Source of the DNA: Cafeteria roenbergensis
Taxonomy: Eukaryota; Sar; Bigyra; Bicosoecida; Cafeteriaceae
DNA: 64,000 nt
Assembly (NCBI GenBank): GCA_008330645.1
Contig: VLTN01000070.1
Coordinates: 109,489 to 173,488 of the forward strand
Direction: 5' to 3'
Position 1 is the stretch's first letter. Every line of letters begins with the position of its first letter. A model generated the notes under the pieces. It saw only the letters and a list, made by a program, of their open reading frames with translations, was not told the origin of the DNA and made no database searches. Both the position numbers and the translations under genes were made by a program. Positions 1 to 11,430 of the stretch are shown here, piece after piece.

Positions 1-3000
1 CTCGGTCTCGAGCCGGCGGAAGCCGTCCCAGCCCGCCGAGGCCACGATCTCGGCCACAGAGCGGCCGCCGGCCGCCGCCTGCACCTCCGCGTCGACGTCG
101 ATGGCCACCCAGCGGCCGGCGAGGCGCCCCGCCAGGTTGCGCGCGAGGGTGGTTTTGCCTGCCCCTCGCATGCCGATGATGAGGACGGAGCGGGACGCGG
201 CCTGGCCCGCCCTGGACGGCGCGGCGAGCGTGGCCGCGGCGCCCACGGACGTGCCCGGTCCGGCCGCGATGACCGGCACTCCGAAGTCGTTCTCGAGCAT
301 GTCCCAAAAGGCCGGAAACGTTTTCTCCACGCACAGCGGGTCGTCGAGCACCATGGGGGAGAAGGCCGCCGCGGCGGGCGAGGAGGACTCAGCGGCGAGG
401 GCGGCGGGGGACGGCGCGGCGGCGGCGACTGCGCGGCGGGCCGTGACGGCGGCCGCCCCCAGCAGGGCGAAGCTCATGGCCACGCGGTGGTCGTCGTAGC
501 AGTGAACGGTGGCGCCGCTCACGCCGGGGCTTCCCGGGGAGGCGCCGGGAGCGCGCCCCGCGATCTCGATGCCGTCGGCCAGCTCTGCCGCCGCCGCGTT
601 GCACTTTGCCAGCTCACGCACCAGCGCCCCGATGCGGTCGCACTCCTTGAACCGCTGGTTGCTCACGCCCACGATGGCCGTGCGGTCCTGGCCGGGGGCG
701 GGGCCCGGGGCGCAGAGCGGACCGAGCGTGGCGGCGGTCAGGAAGGTGTCCGTAATGTCGCCCATGTCCACCTCCCCCGGACACCGCAAGCCCCACCAGC
801 TGGCCAGCCCGCCCTCGCCCTCCTGCGGAGCAGGCGGCCAGACGGTCGTGGCCGCCTCGTCCCGCTCCACCCGGCAGCCCATCTTGGCAAGCACCTCCGC
901 GAAGGCGGCGTCGCCCTGCTCGCTGGCGGAGCCGACGCCCTCAATGCGCACGGGCCGGCCGGTGGCTGCGGCCAGGGCCAGCGGGTAGGACGCGGACGAC
1001 GCGTCGGGCTCGATCAGCGCGAAGCCGTCCGCGACGTCCTCCGCAGCTGCGGCTGCTGCGGTGGGGTCGGGCTGCTCGGGGGGCCTGTAGGTGCCCGCGT
1101 GGACGCAGTAGCGGTTGGCAGCGAGCTCGTCCACCTTGGCGCCGAAGCGCCGCATGACCGCCAGCGTCATCCTGATGAAGGGGAGGGACGTCGGCGCCTC
1201 CTCGTCCAGCTCCAGCAGGAGGGTGCCCCCCGCCGGGGCGGCGCAGGGAGCCGCGATGAGCACCGCGCTGACGTACTGGGAGCTGAGCCTCGCGGCCAGG
1301 CGCACCGTCGTGGCGGGGATGCCGCCCCCGCTGAAGAGCAGGGGCGGGCACTCGGACCCCGGCAGCTCGTGGGCCACGCGCGACCCGGCGGCGGCGAGCG
1401 CGTGGACGAGGGGCGCGATCGGCCGGAGCCGCATGCGAGCGTTGCCGTCGAGGCGGGCCACGGGGCGGCCGTCCTCGCGGGCTGGCAGCAGGCACAGCGC
1501 CCCGGTGAGGAAGCGGGCGGCGGTGCCGGCGTTGTTCACCCACAGGGTCGGGACGGCGTCGTCGCCGTCGCCGCCGGCCGCAGCTGAGGCGGCGGCCGAC
1601 AGCCGAGGCTTGCCCGCCGTGCCAGTCACCAGCAGGTCACCGCCGCTCCACCGTAGGGACGCCCCCATGGTCTCCAGCGCGGCCATCATCACCTCGGTGT
1701 CGTCGCTCTGCAGGAGGCCCCGCACTCGAGTGGTGCCCTCGGCCAGCCCCGCCAGCAGCAGGACGCGGTTGCTGAGGCTTTTGGACCCCGGGAGGCGCAG
1801 CGAGACCGGCTCCGCGGGCTCCACCGGCCGCGGGGGGATGCCCACGGCGACGTGCTGCGCGCACAGGCGAGCGAGGAGGCGGTGAGGGACGGCGTGGGCG
1901 AAGGGCGGCGAGCGGACGGATCCCACCTCCTCGAGGAGAACGCACTTGATGGAGACGCTGGCGGGGGCGAGGCGGTCGCCGGCGGACCAGGAGAACCCCG
2001 GAGCGGCGCCGGGCGGGGGCGGGGCAGCCTCCCCGTCGAGCGCCCAGCGCGGGACGTCGGCCGCTCCGCTGGGCGCCTCGGCTGCAGCGGCCGCCGCCGC
2101 CGAGTCGTTCTTCTTGTCGTTGGTCATGAACCGCATCACCTTGTCGACGCGGGCGCGCGCCGGCACGCGGACTGGCAGGCTGTAGGCTCTGAGCAGCGAG
2201 CGCAGCCGGCTCACGGCTGCGCCGCCGTCCCTGCACGCCCCCATCGCGCGCGCTGCCTCCGCCTCCTTGACCATGCCCACCGCGACGCACTCGCCGTGGA
2301 GCCAGTCCGGCGCCATCACGGCCTCAATGCCGTGGCCGACGGTGTGCCCGAAGTTGAGGATGGCGCGGAGGCCCCCCTCCCGCTCGTCCTCCGTCACGAC
2401 GCGGCACTTGACTGCCGCGGCGGCCGCCACCAGCTCGCCCAGAGCTTCCGGGTCCTTCCTGGCCACGGCGTCCGCGAGCTCCTCGCACCGGCGGAACAGC
2501 GCCGCGTCCGCGATGGCACCGGCCTTGATGATCTCCGCCATGCCGTTGTTCACCTGCCGCTGGGGCAGCGTGGAGAGGACGGCCATGTCGGCCACGACCG
2601 CGCTGGGCTGGTGGAAGGCCCCCACGAGGTTCTTGCCTCCCGGCGTGTCGAGGCCCGTCTTGCCCCCGATGGAGGAGTCCACCATGGCGAGCAGCGTCGT
2701 GGGGACCTGCACCACCGGCACTCCGCGCATGAACGTGGAGGCTGCGAAGCCCGCCAGGTCTCCCACCACCCCGCCGCCAAAGGCGACCACCACCGCGGCG
2801 CGCGTGCAGCTCTGCTGCAGCATCCAGTCCTCCATCGCCTCCTTGCTCTCGCGGGTCTTGCTGGCCTCGCCGGGAGGGAGCTGGAACACCGGCGGCGGCG
2901 ATCCCGCCGACATCCACGCGCGGACCGGCTTCCCGGCCGACTTGGCGGCGTCTGCCGCGCCCGCAAACGCAGCAGTCAGCGCATCGCCCCAGAAGCCCCA

Positions 3001-3246
3001 CACCTGCGAATCCGTGATGATCACAACCTGGCCAGCCTTGGGGCAGAACTCGGACACTGCCGCGGGAACCTGGTGCAGCACATCGGTGCCAACCCGCACA
3101 GTGTACGCCCGCGGAGTGCCAGGGTAGCACACGGCCTCGAACACGCTGCCCTTGGACTGCGGCCTCGCCACGCCGCCCGCATGCGGGGTCGCGGCCTCCG
3201 GCCCGGCCGCCGCGGGCGTGCTTTCGTCGCTGGGGAGCGCAGCCAT
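1..3246 (-). CDS. AROM pentafunctional shikimate-pathway protein, N-terminal 1082 residues (partial)
   Basis: Fused shikimate-pathway enzyme, cytosolic in organisms that have it. The frame starts at ATG 3244-3246 and stays open to base 1, so the C-terminal part lies outside the window. Three domains are visible in AROM order. The first is 3-dehydroquinate synthase, with the glycine motif GGGVVGDLAGF near residue 150 and the signature TTLLAMVDSSIGGKTG near 185, closer to AROM than to bacterial AroB. The second is EPSP synthase, with LPGSKSLSNR near 482 and NNAGTAARFL near 575. The third is shikimate kinase, with P-loop GMRGAGKTT at about 1024-1032. Dehydroquinase and shikimate dehydrogenase should follow if the fusion is complete. 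An alanine- and proline-rich linker separates the first two domains. No intron is needed. The gene diverges from the bS21m gene 311 bp away. The domain calls are firm; that all five activities are fused is inference. Confidence 0.93.
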   Translation of the reverse strand, partial: MAALPSDESTPAAAGPEAATPHAGGVARPQSKGSVFEAVCYPGTPRAYTVRVGTDVLHQVPAAVSEFCPKAGQVVIITDSQVWGFWGDALTAAFAGAADAAKSAGKPVRAWMSAGSPPPVFQLPPGEASKTRESKEAMEDWMLQQSCTRAAVVVAFGGGVVGDLAGFAASTFMRGVPVVQVPTTLLAMVDSSIGGKTGLDTPGGKNLVGAFHQPSAVVADMAVLSTLPQRQVNNGMAEIIKAGAIADAALFRRCEELADAVARKDPEALGELVAAAAAVKCRVVTEDEREGGLRAILNFGHTVGHGIEAVMAPDWLHGECVAVGMVKEAEAARAMGACRDGGAAVSRLRSLLRAYSLPVRVPARARVDKVMRFMTNDKKNDSAAAAAAAEAPSGAADVPRWALDGEAAPPPPGAAPGFSWSAGDRLAPASVSIKCVLLEEVGSVRSPPFAHAVPHRLLARLCAQHVAVGIPPRPVEPAEPVSLRLPGSKSLSNRVLLLAGLAEGTTRVRGLLQSDDTEVMMAALETMGASLRWSGGDLLVTGTAGKPRLSAAASAAAGGDGDDAVPTLWVNNAGTAARFLTGALCLLPAREDGRPVARLDGNARMRLRPIAPLVHALAAAGSRVAHELPGSECPPLLFSGGGIPATTVRLAARLSSQYVSAVLIAAPCAAPAGGTLLLELDEEAPTSLPFIRMTLAVMRRFGAKVDELAANRYCVHAGTYRPPEQPDPTAAAAAAEDVADGFALIEPDASSASYPLALAAATGRPVRIEGVGSASEQGDAAFAEVLAKMGCRVERDEAATTVWPPAPQEGEGGLASWWGLRCPGEVDMGDITDTFLTAATLGPLCAPGPAPGQDRTAIVGVSNQRFKECDRIGALVRELAKCNAAAAELADGIEIAGRAPGASPGSPGVSGATVHCYDDHRVAMSFALLGAAAVTARRAVAAAAPSPAALAAESSSPAAAAFSPMVLDDPLCVEKTFPAFWDMLENDFGVPVIAAGPGTSVGAAATLAAPSRAGQAASRSVLIIGMRGAGKTTLARNLAGRLAGRWVAIDVDAEVQAAAGGRSVAEIVASAGWDGFRRLETE

Positions 3247-3557
3247 GGGTTCAGCTGTGACGGCGCCGCGGATTTTCGCGCCCGCAACTTGAACGAGGCG
3301 GGTCACTCGGGGGCCGAGGACACGTCCGCTCGGCACCTTGCGGCGGCGGAGGCGACTGCACGCGGGCTCCCGTTCGAGGGGGCGGCTCGCGACGGAGTGG
3401 CTCCCGCGCCCCGGCGCGCGCGCGGGGCCCGCATCCGCGGCCACGCAGTTGCCTCGCATGGCAGAGCCGCGCGTCGCGCGCAAGGAAGGGCAAAGCAGGC
3501 GGCGCTTGGCCGATCGCGCCCCGGCCGGCAGAGGCGGCGGCGCTGCACTGCTGGGAC
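3247..3557. promoter_or_regulatory. Divergent intergenic region, AROM / bS21m
   Basis: A 311-bp gap between two divergent start codons, so it should carry both promoters. It is extremely GC-rich. I see no TATA box, no convincing initiator and no small gene. Confidence 0.4.
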
Positions 3558-4265
3558 ATGGCCCTCGCCCGCCTGGCCTGCGCCGCCCGCCCGGCCGCGT
3601 GCGCTGCTCGCGCCGCGGCTGTGCCGCGCGCGGCATCAGCCTTCGCCGGCGCCCCGGTGCGGGGCCTCAAGGTGTTCGTCAACGACGTGAACGCAGTGTC
3701 CGCCGTGCAGGAGGTGAGTCCTGCGGCCGGCGCCTGCGCCCTGGGACTGGCGGCGCGCGCGGGCTGGCGCGCCCGTCGTCGACGCCCCGCAGGCGCGGCT
3801 CTGCGCACGGCGGGTGCTGCTGCCTGGGCGAGTTATCGGCCGGCCCTTGCCCTCTGCGGCGTGCTCCGTCCCTGCTTCTGCCGCCACCCCCCCCGCTCGG
3901 GCACTCTCCCGCCCCGCCGCGACGCTGCCCGCAGGCCAAGGTTGACTTCCGCGCCAAGCAGGGCGTGAAGGACATCAACAAGCGCAAGCGGGAGAGCCGG
4001 GTGAGTCCTTGCGGCCCAGCGCGGCGAAACGGCGGGCTTCCATCTCGCGATGCCGCGGCGCCGTCGTGCCGCAGTCCCCGGGGCCAAGGGGCGATTCCGC
4101 GTGTGCGTTCGAGTGTTGTGGGCCCGGCCGTCGCAGTACTACATCAAGCCGACGAAGCAGCGCGAGGGCGCGCGGTCCAACAAGACGTTTTACACGGGCG
4201 TGCGCGAGGTGGAGACTGTCATGGCCCGTGTGCTGGACGAGCACAAGAACGTCGGCTTCGGATAA
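3558..4265 (+). CDS. Mitochondrial ribosomal protein bS21m-like (3 exons, 116 aa)
   Basis: Exons 3558-3713, 3935-4000 and 4137-4265, all joined in phase 0 with GTGAGT donors and CAG acceptors. The first 30 or so residues are rich in Ala and Arg with no acidic residue, as in a mitochondrial presequence. The mature part has the bS21 pattern: a short LKVFVND strand, a basic helix ending INKRKRESR, then YYIKPTKQREGARSNK, which matches the family's R-x-Y-x-K-P-x-x-x-R core. The likely role is in the small mitoribosomal subunit near the anti-Shine-Dalgarno region. The protein is short and similarity is limited to the core, so another small basic mitochondrial protein remains possible. A T run at 4331-4340 lies just past the stop. 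Confidence 0.6.
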
Positions 4266-4769
4266 GCGCGAGGGCGCGAACTAGGGGCGGAGCCGCCAGT
4301 CCCTGAGTTGCGCAGTTCATAGTTGGTTGTGTTTTTTTTTTGGCGAGAGCGGCGTCTCCCTGCCTCGGAGCCCTTGCCGCCCCCTCCCCCGCGCGCCCCC
4401 GCGCCTGACAGCGCGGCCCGGCTGCGGGAGGTGACGGTTCCCCGGGACCCTGGCTTGCGGCGTGCGGGGCAGCGGCCCGCGCTCGCTCGAGCGGGCGCCC
4501 GGTTCGGATGTGTGGCTTTGCGAGGCGCGAACTGCTGTCCAGGCGTCGTTGGCATCTCGACCGGCAGATTTGCCGCCACGCTCACACCTCTTCAACGGCC
4601 CAGCGCGGCCCACCCCGCCGCCCCCCCGCCCCCGCTTCCGCTGAACTCTCACGGGGGGAGGCCCAGCGTCCCTTTGCAACACCCACCGGGCGAGCCACCG
4701 GTGCCGGGGCACCCGCTGGCACCCTCGCGCACTCACCGCTTCATCCTTTGATTCGCTTTCCGGCCCACC
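4266..4769. other. Intergenic region, bS21m to EPL1
   Basis: A 504-bp gap between two plus-strand genes. It begins with a T-rich stretch (4325-4341) that may lie in the bS21m 3' end, followed by a long C-rich tract. The EPL1 promoter is presumably here. A long minus-strand open frame across it is a composition shadow. Confidence 0.4.
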
Positions 4770-7700
4770 ATGAGGCGGGCCAAGACCAGAACCCGTCCGC
4801 TGGACATCTACAAGCGCATGCCGATCCTGCGGAAGCAAGACGAGCTCCCTATCGACGCGGAGACGGTCGATTCGGCGGTGGTTGTGAGTCGAGGCGAGCG
4901 TCCCCGCACTCCAAACGGTCTTCCTGCGCGCCAGGGCCGCGCTCGCGCCCAATGCCACCCTGCAAGGTGTTTCGTGTGCGCGCGCTGGCATGAACTGCAG
5001 AGAATCGGCATCGTGGACCTCCCTGTTCCCGAGGTATCGGCGGTCGACACCTACGAGGAGGAGACCAAAGGCGGCTTCAAGCCGCCCAGGCCGTACATCA
5101 GGCACAAACCGGGCACACAGATTCGTAGCCTCACCTGCGAGTACGAGGCGGACCACGACGACGAGGTGAGAGTCGCGGGGCGCCGTCCAATCGCGGCGGA
5201 GGCTCGCGGACGCCGTTGGGGTCCCCTCCTGCTGTCCGCGGGCCTGGGGCACGCTCCCGGTCCTGTTCAGCACCCCCGCCCCGCTCCAGGGGATGCGCAG
5301 TCGGTTCGGCGCGGGGCGTTGTGGGAACCCTTCTGATCGCGCTCGGCTGGGGTCCGGCCGGCGGACTGGCTGGCGCCTCGGACGCCAGTGCGCCGGCCCG
5401 TATCCCACCCCCGCCAGTGGAGGCGCGTGCAGCGGGTCGGCACGTGCGTGCGTGCGTGCGTGCGCGCGCGCATGCAGCCCGTCACTTTGGCCGCGAACCC
5501 TGCCGCTCGCTGTCCTCTGCCGCCCCGCCCGCTCCGCCGCCGCGCCGCAGGCATGGCTCAAGACCCACGCCAAGTTCGGCACCGGCAACGACTCCGCCAC
5601 GCGCCTGAGCCTCGACCTGTTTGAGCGGGTCATGGACGCGCTGGAGCAGGAGGCGGGCCGCACTGATAGCATGCCGACGCTCACGGAGGCCAGCCGCGTC
5701 GTCGCGGAGCGCACGGGACTCAAGCGCACCGGCGCCAACTCCACGCTCGATGACGTGTACACCTACTGGCGCCGCAAGCGCGAGCGCCTGAAGAAGCCCC
5801 TCCTCCGCCGCTTCTGGCCTCCCACCAGCGAGAACAACGCCGACCCTCACGCCACCTTCCGCCAGCGCACCAAGGAGCGGTACAGGCTGCGCCGCACCAG
5901 GCGCTCCGACGACATGGCCTCCTACCGCAAGCTCGCCGACGTCCGGCAGACGCTGGCCCGCGCCATGGCCTTGCTGGATATGGTCCACACCCGCGAGCAG
6001 GCCAAGCTGGAACTGGCCCGCATCGCCGTGGACTCCTTCGAGCAGGCCGTCTTCGAGGCGACCGACACCACGGGCACCACTCGCACCCCGCCCGTGCTCC
6101 AGACGAGGCGCTTCGAGCGCACCGCGGCGGAGCACGCCGCCGCGTCCCGCGCCCAGCGCCTCAAGAACAAGGGCAAGCGCCGGCAGACGCGCACCACCTC
6201 CAGCGCCACCACCGCCGCCCACACCCTCTACAAGCAGGCCATGGCCGCCCTCAACCCCGCCCAGCACGCCGAGCGCGTTGCGGCGCTGCAGGGCGTGACG
6301 GGCCAGATGGCCGCTCAGCACGGCGCCAGGGCCGCCTCGGGCAAGGTCCCCGTCCCCTTCCGCACCGGCCCGTGGCGCGCGCCCTTCTTCACGGCGGTGC
6401 ACCCCGCGGCCGGCCTCGCCTTCTCCCGCTGGCCCCTCGCCCCCACCGCGGGCGACCCGGACGCCAGCCGCGTGGGCCACTCCGACGGCGAGCTCGAGGA
6501 CGTGGCCACCGCCGCCGCGCTGCTCGCCGCCGCCCCCAACGGCGCCCCCGTGGCGTGCAGCCTCTCCGTCCTCCAGGCGCACGGCGGCGTGGCGGCCACG
6601 CCGCCGCCCCACGCCCTGTCGGTGCACGCCAGCGCCCTGGAAGGCCGTCGCTCCGTCGCTCGGATGCGGGACCGCGGCGCCCTCGTGCCGCTCGGAATGG
6701 GCGGCTCGGGCGCCGGCGAGGCCGAGGCCGACGTCCTTGGCCTCGGCGCGGCCAGCGGCCTCCCCGTCGGCTTCGAGCGCGACGAGCAGCTTGTGGCGGA
6801 CCTTCTGTGCGGCCGGGGCACCAACGCCTCGGCCGAGATGTGGCTGCACCAGCGCCGCCCCGCGCTCCACGTGGACACCACAGCCCGCCTGCGGGCCCTC
6901 ATGCTCCAGCACCGCACCACCAACGTCAGCGCCACCCTCGGGATGGTCACGCCTGGCAGCGCGTGGGAGGAGGTGGCCGGCCTCGCCCTCGGCGTGGGCT
7001 CCCTCGGAAACCACGGCGAGGGGTGGGACCTCACCGGCCACCGGCCCCAGCTCCGCTCCCCGGACATGCTCGAGGCGCAGGAGTGGCGCGTGGTGGCTGC
7101 CGTCGCCCACACCGCCGCAGTGAACCGTCAGGCCCGTCGCCAGGCCGAGGCCTCGGCAGCCAAGGCGGCCAAGACGGCAGCGCTCCTGGCTCAGCAGGAG
7201 CAGCAGCAGATGCAGGGGACGGCCTCGTCCTCCCTTGGCTCCACCCCGCCGGCGGCCGCGGCCGCCGAGCTCGCCCGAACGACCGCTGCCGCCGCCACCG
7301 CTGCCATTGCGCACTCGCGCTCCGAGGCGCCCATCCGCATTTTGGCAGGCTCGGCTCGCACGCACGCCCCCCCAGCACCCTACTCCTCCCTCGACCACGT
7401 GGCGGTGGCCAAGGCGCTCACCGCTCCCGGGACGGAGGAGGCGGAGGAGGGAGCCGACGTCGACATGGAGGGCGGCGCTTCGAGCGCGCCCCCCGCCCTT
7501 TCGTGGGAGGAGGAAGAGGCCCTGCTCTACCTCGAGGAGGAGCAGGCCATCGCAGACGAGCAGGCCGCCCGGGACACCGACGCCGCCGCTGCAGCAAGCG
7601 CTGCGGCCGGCTCGGCTCCGCAGGCGGCGCCCGGCAAGGCGAGGTCGGTTTCGCGGCGAGGCCCCCCCTCGCGGCGCGGCAGGGACAAGCAAGCCGTCAT

Positions 7701-7853
7701 GCCCTCGCCCGCGGCGGCCGCCGGCACTGCCACGGGCGCCGGCGAGACTCTTGCCTGCGGGTCTGCGGGCGTCGCTGCCGCTGCTTCGCCTGCTGGAGGG
7801 GCGGCGGCTCGTGACGACGACGACGAGGTTCGCGCCGCCGCCAACAATGACGA

Positions 7854-7885
<32 letters not shown>

Positions 7886-9303
7886 ATGGCAGCGACGCCG
7901 CCCATGCTGGCTCTGTGGTCCCTGCCGCCGAGGGCTGGCCGCTCTCCAGCCAGCGAAGGTGCCGGGAGGAGGTGTCTCGGCACGCCGCTGCGGCCGCTTC
8001 TGAGGCTGGTGCGGGCGGCTGGGCGACCGGCCGCCACGCCGATGCCCCCGCCACGTACATCACGCGCGCGCGTGTCGGGCGCGGCGGGCGCGTGTGGGTG
8101 GACCGCGTGTCTGCCCCGGCTGGCTCGGACCTGGGGCAGCGCCGTCGGGCCGCGTTTGCGGACGTGGCCGCCCGCGACGCGCTGCGCGCTCGCGAGGAGG
8201 CAGAGCGGGCCGCCGCTGGAGGGGCGGAGGCCGTGGCCGTGGCCGCGGCGCGCGCTGCCGGCTTCGAGCCGCCGCAGTCCGGCCACCTGGCCGCCGCCGT
8301 GTGGCAGGCCGGCACGCGGCCGCGGCGCGGCGACGACATGTCGGAGGCCCTGGGTCTGTCGGCGGGCCTGGATGCGCCGGAGCCGGGAACCCTCCACTCC
8401 ACGCTGGCCGCCGCGCTGGGGCCCGCCGCGGGCGGCACCCCGCCCAGCGGTGCGGGCGGCGACGCGGCCGAGGCTGCGGGGGCTTGGACGTGGCAGGTGC
8501 GCTCGAGGCTGCTCGACGCCTCCTCGGCCGTGCTGGCCGGCGGCGGGGCCACGGGCACGGTGGGGGGCGGGGCGAGCAGGGAAGCCTTCAGCCTGGCCGC
8601 CGGAGCGGCCCAGCTGGCGGGTGCGCACGGCGGCCACGGCGCGAGGATGCTGCGGCGGCTAGCCGGCCTGCCGGCCGGGGCGTCTGCTGGCAGGGCGGAC
8701 GGCGGCGTGCGGGCCTCGCCGGGCAGCGGGGCCGGCGGCATGGCGCCCGTGGCCGGAAGCGGGATGTGCTCCGACCTCCACAACGTGGCCTTGCCAGTGC
8801 CGACGGGGCACGCGGTTGACTCCCGCGCCTGGCCCTGGCTGGCTGGGACGTCTGGCGCACTGCCGCCCGCCGGGCACCTGGCCGCGCCAGCCTTCACCTC
8901 GCACACCGGCCTCATCGCCCAGCGCCTCGGCACGCCCGAGACGCTCCAGCACACCAAACCAGTGAGGCCCAGGAGGCTGGAGCAGGTCTACCTGGGCGAG
9001 GACAACGCGGACTCCGAGCTGGTGGAGGCAGAGGACGCTGCGAAGAGCGAGCTGGCGCACGCGGCAGGCACGGCTTGCCCCGGCGGCGTGGGGAACGCTG
9101 CAACGATTCGAGGTGTCGCGCTCTCCGTGGGCGCTGCGGTGGACGAGGGGTCGGGGCCGCAAGCCGCTGCCTTGGAGGCGTCGCCTGGCACTTCGGGCGA
9201 CGACGAGGGGTTCTGGGCTCGCGCGGTTCGGGCCGCGCGCCCCAGCAGCGTGATCGAGCAGGCGCAACTTCTCTCCCGCGCGGCGATTGACATGGCTGCG
9301 TGA
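4770..9303 (+). CDS. Enhancer of polycomb-like protein, EPL1/EPC family (NuA4 scaffold), 1343 aa
   Basis: Exons 4770-4883, 5001-5165 and 5551-9303, all phase 0. The EPL1 N-terminal domain spans roughly residues 1-250 and runs across the exon joins. Landmarks are a basic start with LDIYKRMPILR, the segment IVDLPVPEV, the acidic YEADHDDEAWL (compare the family's YDMDEEDEAWL), YWRRKRERLKKPLLRRFWPP, and DPHATFRQRTKERYRLR. In yeast and animals EPL1/EPC anchors the catalytic module of the NuA4/TIP60 histone acetyltransferase in the nucleus. The long remainder is low-complexity and Ala/Gly/Asp-rich, with acidic clusters around residues 840-870, and is much longer than in yeast. Intron 2 holds an alternating GTGC tract near 5445-5475. 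The family call is secure from the N-terminal domain; the tail has no recognisable domain. Confidence 0.9.
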
Positions 9304-9522
9304 CTGCAGCGCACCCTTTGCAACGTCGCAATGGGCGATTTGATGCCGAGCGCACTGGCCGTAGCCCTCACACCCGCATCAGATGCCCAGGCGCCGACTT
9401 GGTTGCGGCGCGATTGGCGCGAGGTTGAAGCGCACGTGCAACACTCCCCGCAGAGCCAGCTAGAGTCGCCGTTCGTTGCAACGTGGCCGGCGACCCGCAC
9501 ATCCCGAGCGATCAGAGCAGCC

Positions 9523-11312
9523 ATGAGGCTCATCGTGCTTGCAATCTGCATCACAGCGTGCGCTGTTCGTGCCCAGGTGAGAGCGGCCCAGACTGTGGCC
9601 CGGCTCGTTGCGGCTTGGCTCGCGCTTTGCTGCTGCGATCTGCGAGCGATCGTGCTTTTCAGCGCTCACCCGCGCCGGCCGGGTGCGCCCGAGGCTTCCA
9701 CCGCCTCGGATTTGTCGCGCTTGCGGGGATCGGGAGACCTGGAGCTTGTTTTTTGCGGCTCAGCGATTCGCACGCTGGGCAGGCCCTTGGCAACAGCGCT
9801 CGAGCATGGCAGGGCCGAGTGGCTGCCTTCGACGGCGTCCAGGCCCGCACGACCATGCCCTGGGGAGCGCGTGCAGCTGACCCTGACCCTGCTCGCCCGA
9901 CTTGTGTTCCTTTGGTGCAGTTGATGGCGACGAAGCTGCACCATGCGGCCCAACACGCGGACTCCAGCGAGCTGGCCCAGCTGCTGGAAGGCAACCCGAA
10001 CACCAACATTGGTGATGCCGTGAGGGTGACGCTCCATGCTTCCAGATCCTCTTTTGCTCGGCTACGGACCGCGTGCCCGGCAGCGGGGCCCCTCCGGGCA
10101 GAACAGGCTTGCTGTGGTTGCAATGCCCGCCAGCTGGCCGGCCAGTCAGTGTCCAAGAAAGCGCAGCAACTGAGCACCACTGCCCGGCCTGCATGCCAGC
10201 GGTTTCCACTGCAGGCAAGCCGCGCGGCGTGAGCGCGCCTCTGGTTTCCGTCCCGTGCGCTTTTGCGCGTCGCAGCTGGGGCGGACTCCGTTGATGATTG
10301 CAGTCGAAAACCAACGCGAAGCCAACGTGATTCTGTTGCTGAAGCACGACAAGAACTTGTCCCAGGTCGACAATGTGAGGTCTGAGCGGCGCGTGTGTGT
10401 GTCAACTGCCTTGCCTCACTCGGGAACCGATGGCGTGGGGTTCGGGTGCAACGTGGCCGAGCGCACCCCAATCGGCTCGCTGCGCAATGCGTGCCTCTCT
10501 GAGCGGTCGTCACGCAGTCCGGGATGACAGCGCTGGACATTGCGAACAAGCGCAGCGACGCCGGGCCCATCGGGGTCCTGCTGGCCTCGGCCTGGCGTGC
10601 GCCCCAACTGCCTGAGCCCGTGAGTCAGCTCAAGCTCCACTGCCGCTTCAGCAACACTCTGCTCGCGGCAACTAAATTGCCGAGCTCCGCTTCCGGTACC
10701 TCCTGAAACGACCTGCCTCGAAGTGCGTGTGGCCTCCCCTTGCAGGCTGCTGGCCAAGTGCACTGGCCAAGCCGGCTGGCGCTCTTCGTGGTGCTGTGCG
10801 CAACTTCCTCGGCCGCTCTGGCGCTGCTCAAGCGGCTAGGGCAGTGCTGCTCCCCGCCTCTGGCGCGCCGGGGCAACTCTCCCGCGCAGCCAAAGAGCTT
10901 CTTGAGGCGCTGCGAAGAGGCCCTCTTCGCGGGCCCGCCGCAGCACGACGGTTGGTCGCCGCTGATGTTTGCCGCCCAGGGCGAAAGTGCCGACCTTGTG
11001 GCGCGACTGATGCGTGCCGGAGCCGACCCCCTTCGAGGCACCCCAGTGAGTGCATGCCTGCCGCGCCGCCGCGCACGGCTGTGCGTCGCTGTCGCTAGCT
11101 CGGCGCCGCTAGCGCTGAGAGCGCCGCCGCTGCGTTTCCTGCTTGCCCCGTGGCTGCAGAGAGGAGACTCGGCTATGTCCATCGCCAAGCACCATGGCTC
11201 CAGGGAGGTGCGCATCGCCATGGGTTCGTGGGTGCTTGAGGCGAGCGGCACCGAGCCGGCAGGGGACGCGTTGCTCTCCGCCGCTGGCGTGGTCCCGAGC
11301 GCGGCGCTCTGA
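9523..11312 (+). CDS. Ankyrin-repeat protein with signal peptide and one membrane segment (6 exons, 268 aa)
   Basis: Exons 9523-9576, 9921-10019, 10276-10374, 10518-10619, 10746-11045 and 11160-11312, all phase 0. Exon 1 encodes only an 18-residue signal-like peptide (MRLIVLAICITACAVRAQ). Exons 2, 3 and 4 encode 33, 33 and 34 residues, and each is about one ankyrin repeat: TKLHHAAQHADSSELAQLL, GRTPLMIAVENQREANVILL and GMTALDIANKRS. Exon 5 carries a hydrophobic segment (ALFVVLCATSSAALALL) and then another repeat (GWSPLMFAAQGESADLVARL). Exon 6 has a final partial repeat (RGDSAMSIAKHHGSREVRI). Function is unknown. A signal peptide on an ankyrin protein is unusual, so exon 1 may be mis-chosen, but phase and splice sites agree throughout. 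Confidence 0.75.
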
Positions 11313-11430
11313 GGCACTGGGACCACTGCTCCTCCCAAAAGCCGTTCCGTGAGTGGTGGGTAGTCGCCGCGAACAACAACACAATCACAAGAAGGCCTCT
11401 TTGGCACGCAATGCAGGCGCAGGGCAGCAC

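Noticed and set aside
1852-3690. 612-residue plus-strand frame opposite AROM, and others at 487-1587
   Set aside because: Antisense to the DHQ synthase and EPSP synthase coding sequence; composition only.
4317-5762. 481-residue minus-strand frame across the EPL1 5' end
   Set aside because: Crosses an intergenic region, two introns and two exons of EPL1; no domain.
5482-8637. 1051-residue open frame on the minus strand opposite EPL1
   Set aside because: Shadow of the EPL1 exon 3 codons in very GC-rich DNA; no domain, and the plus strand has clear EPL1 motifs.
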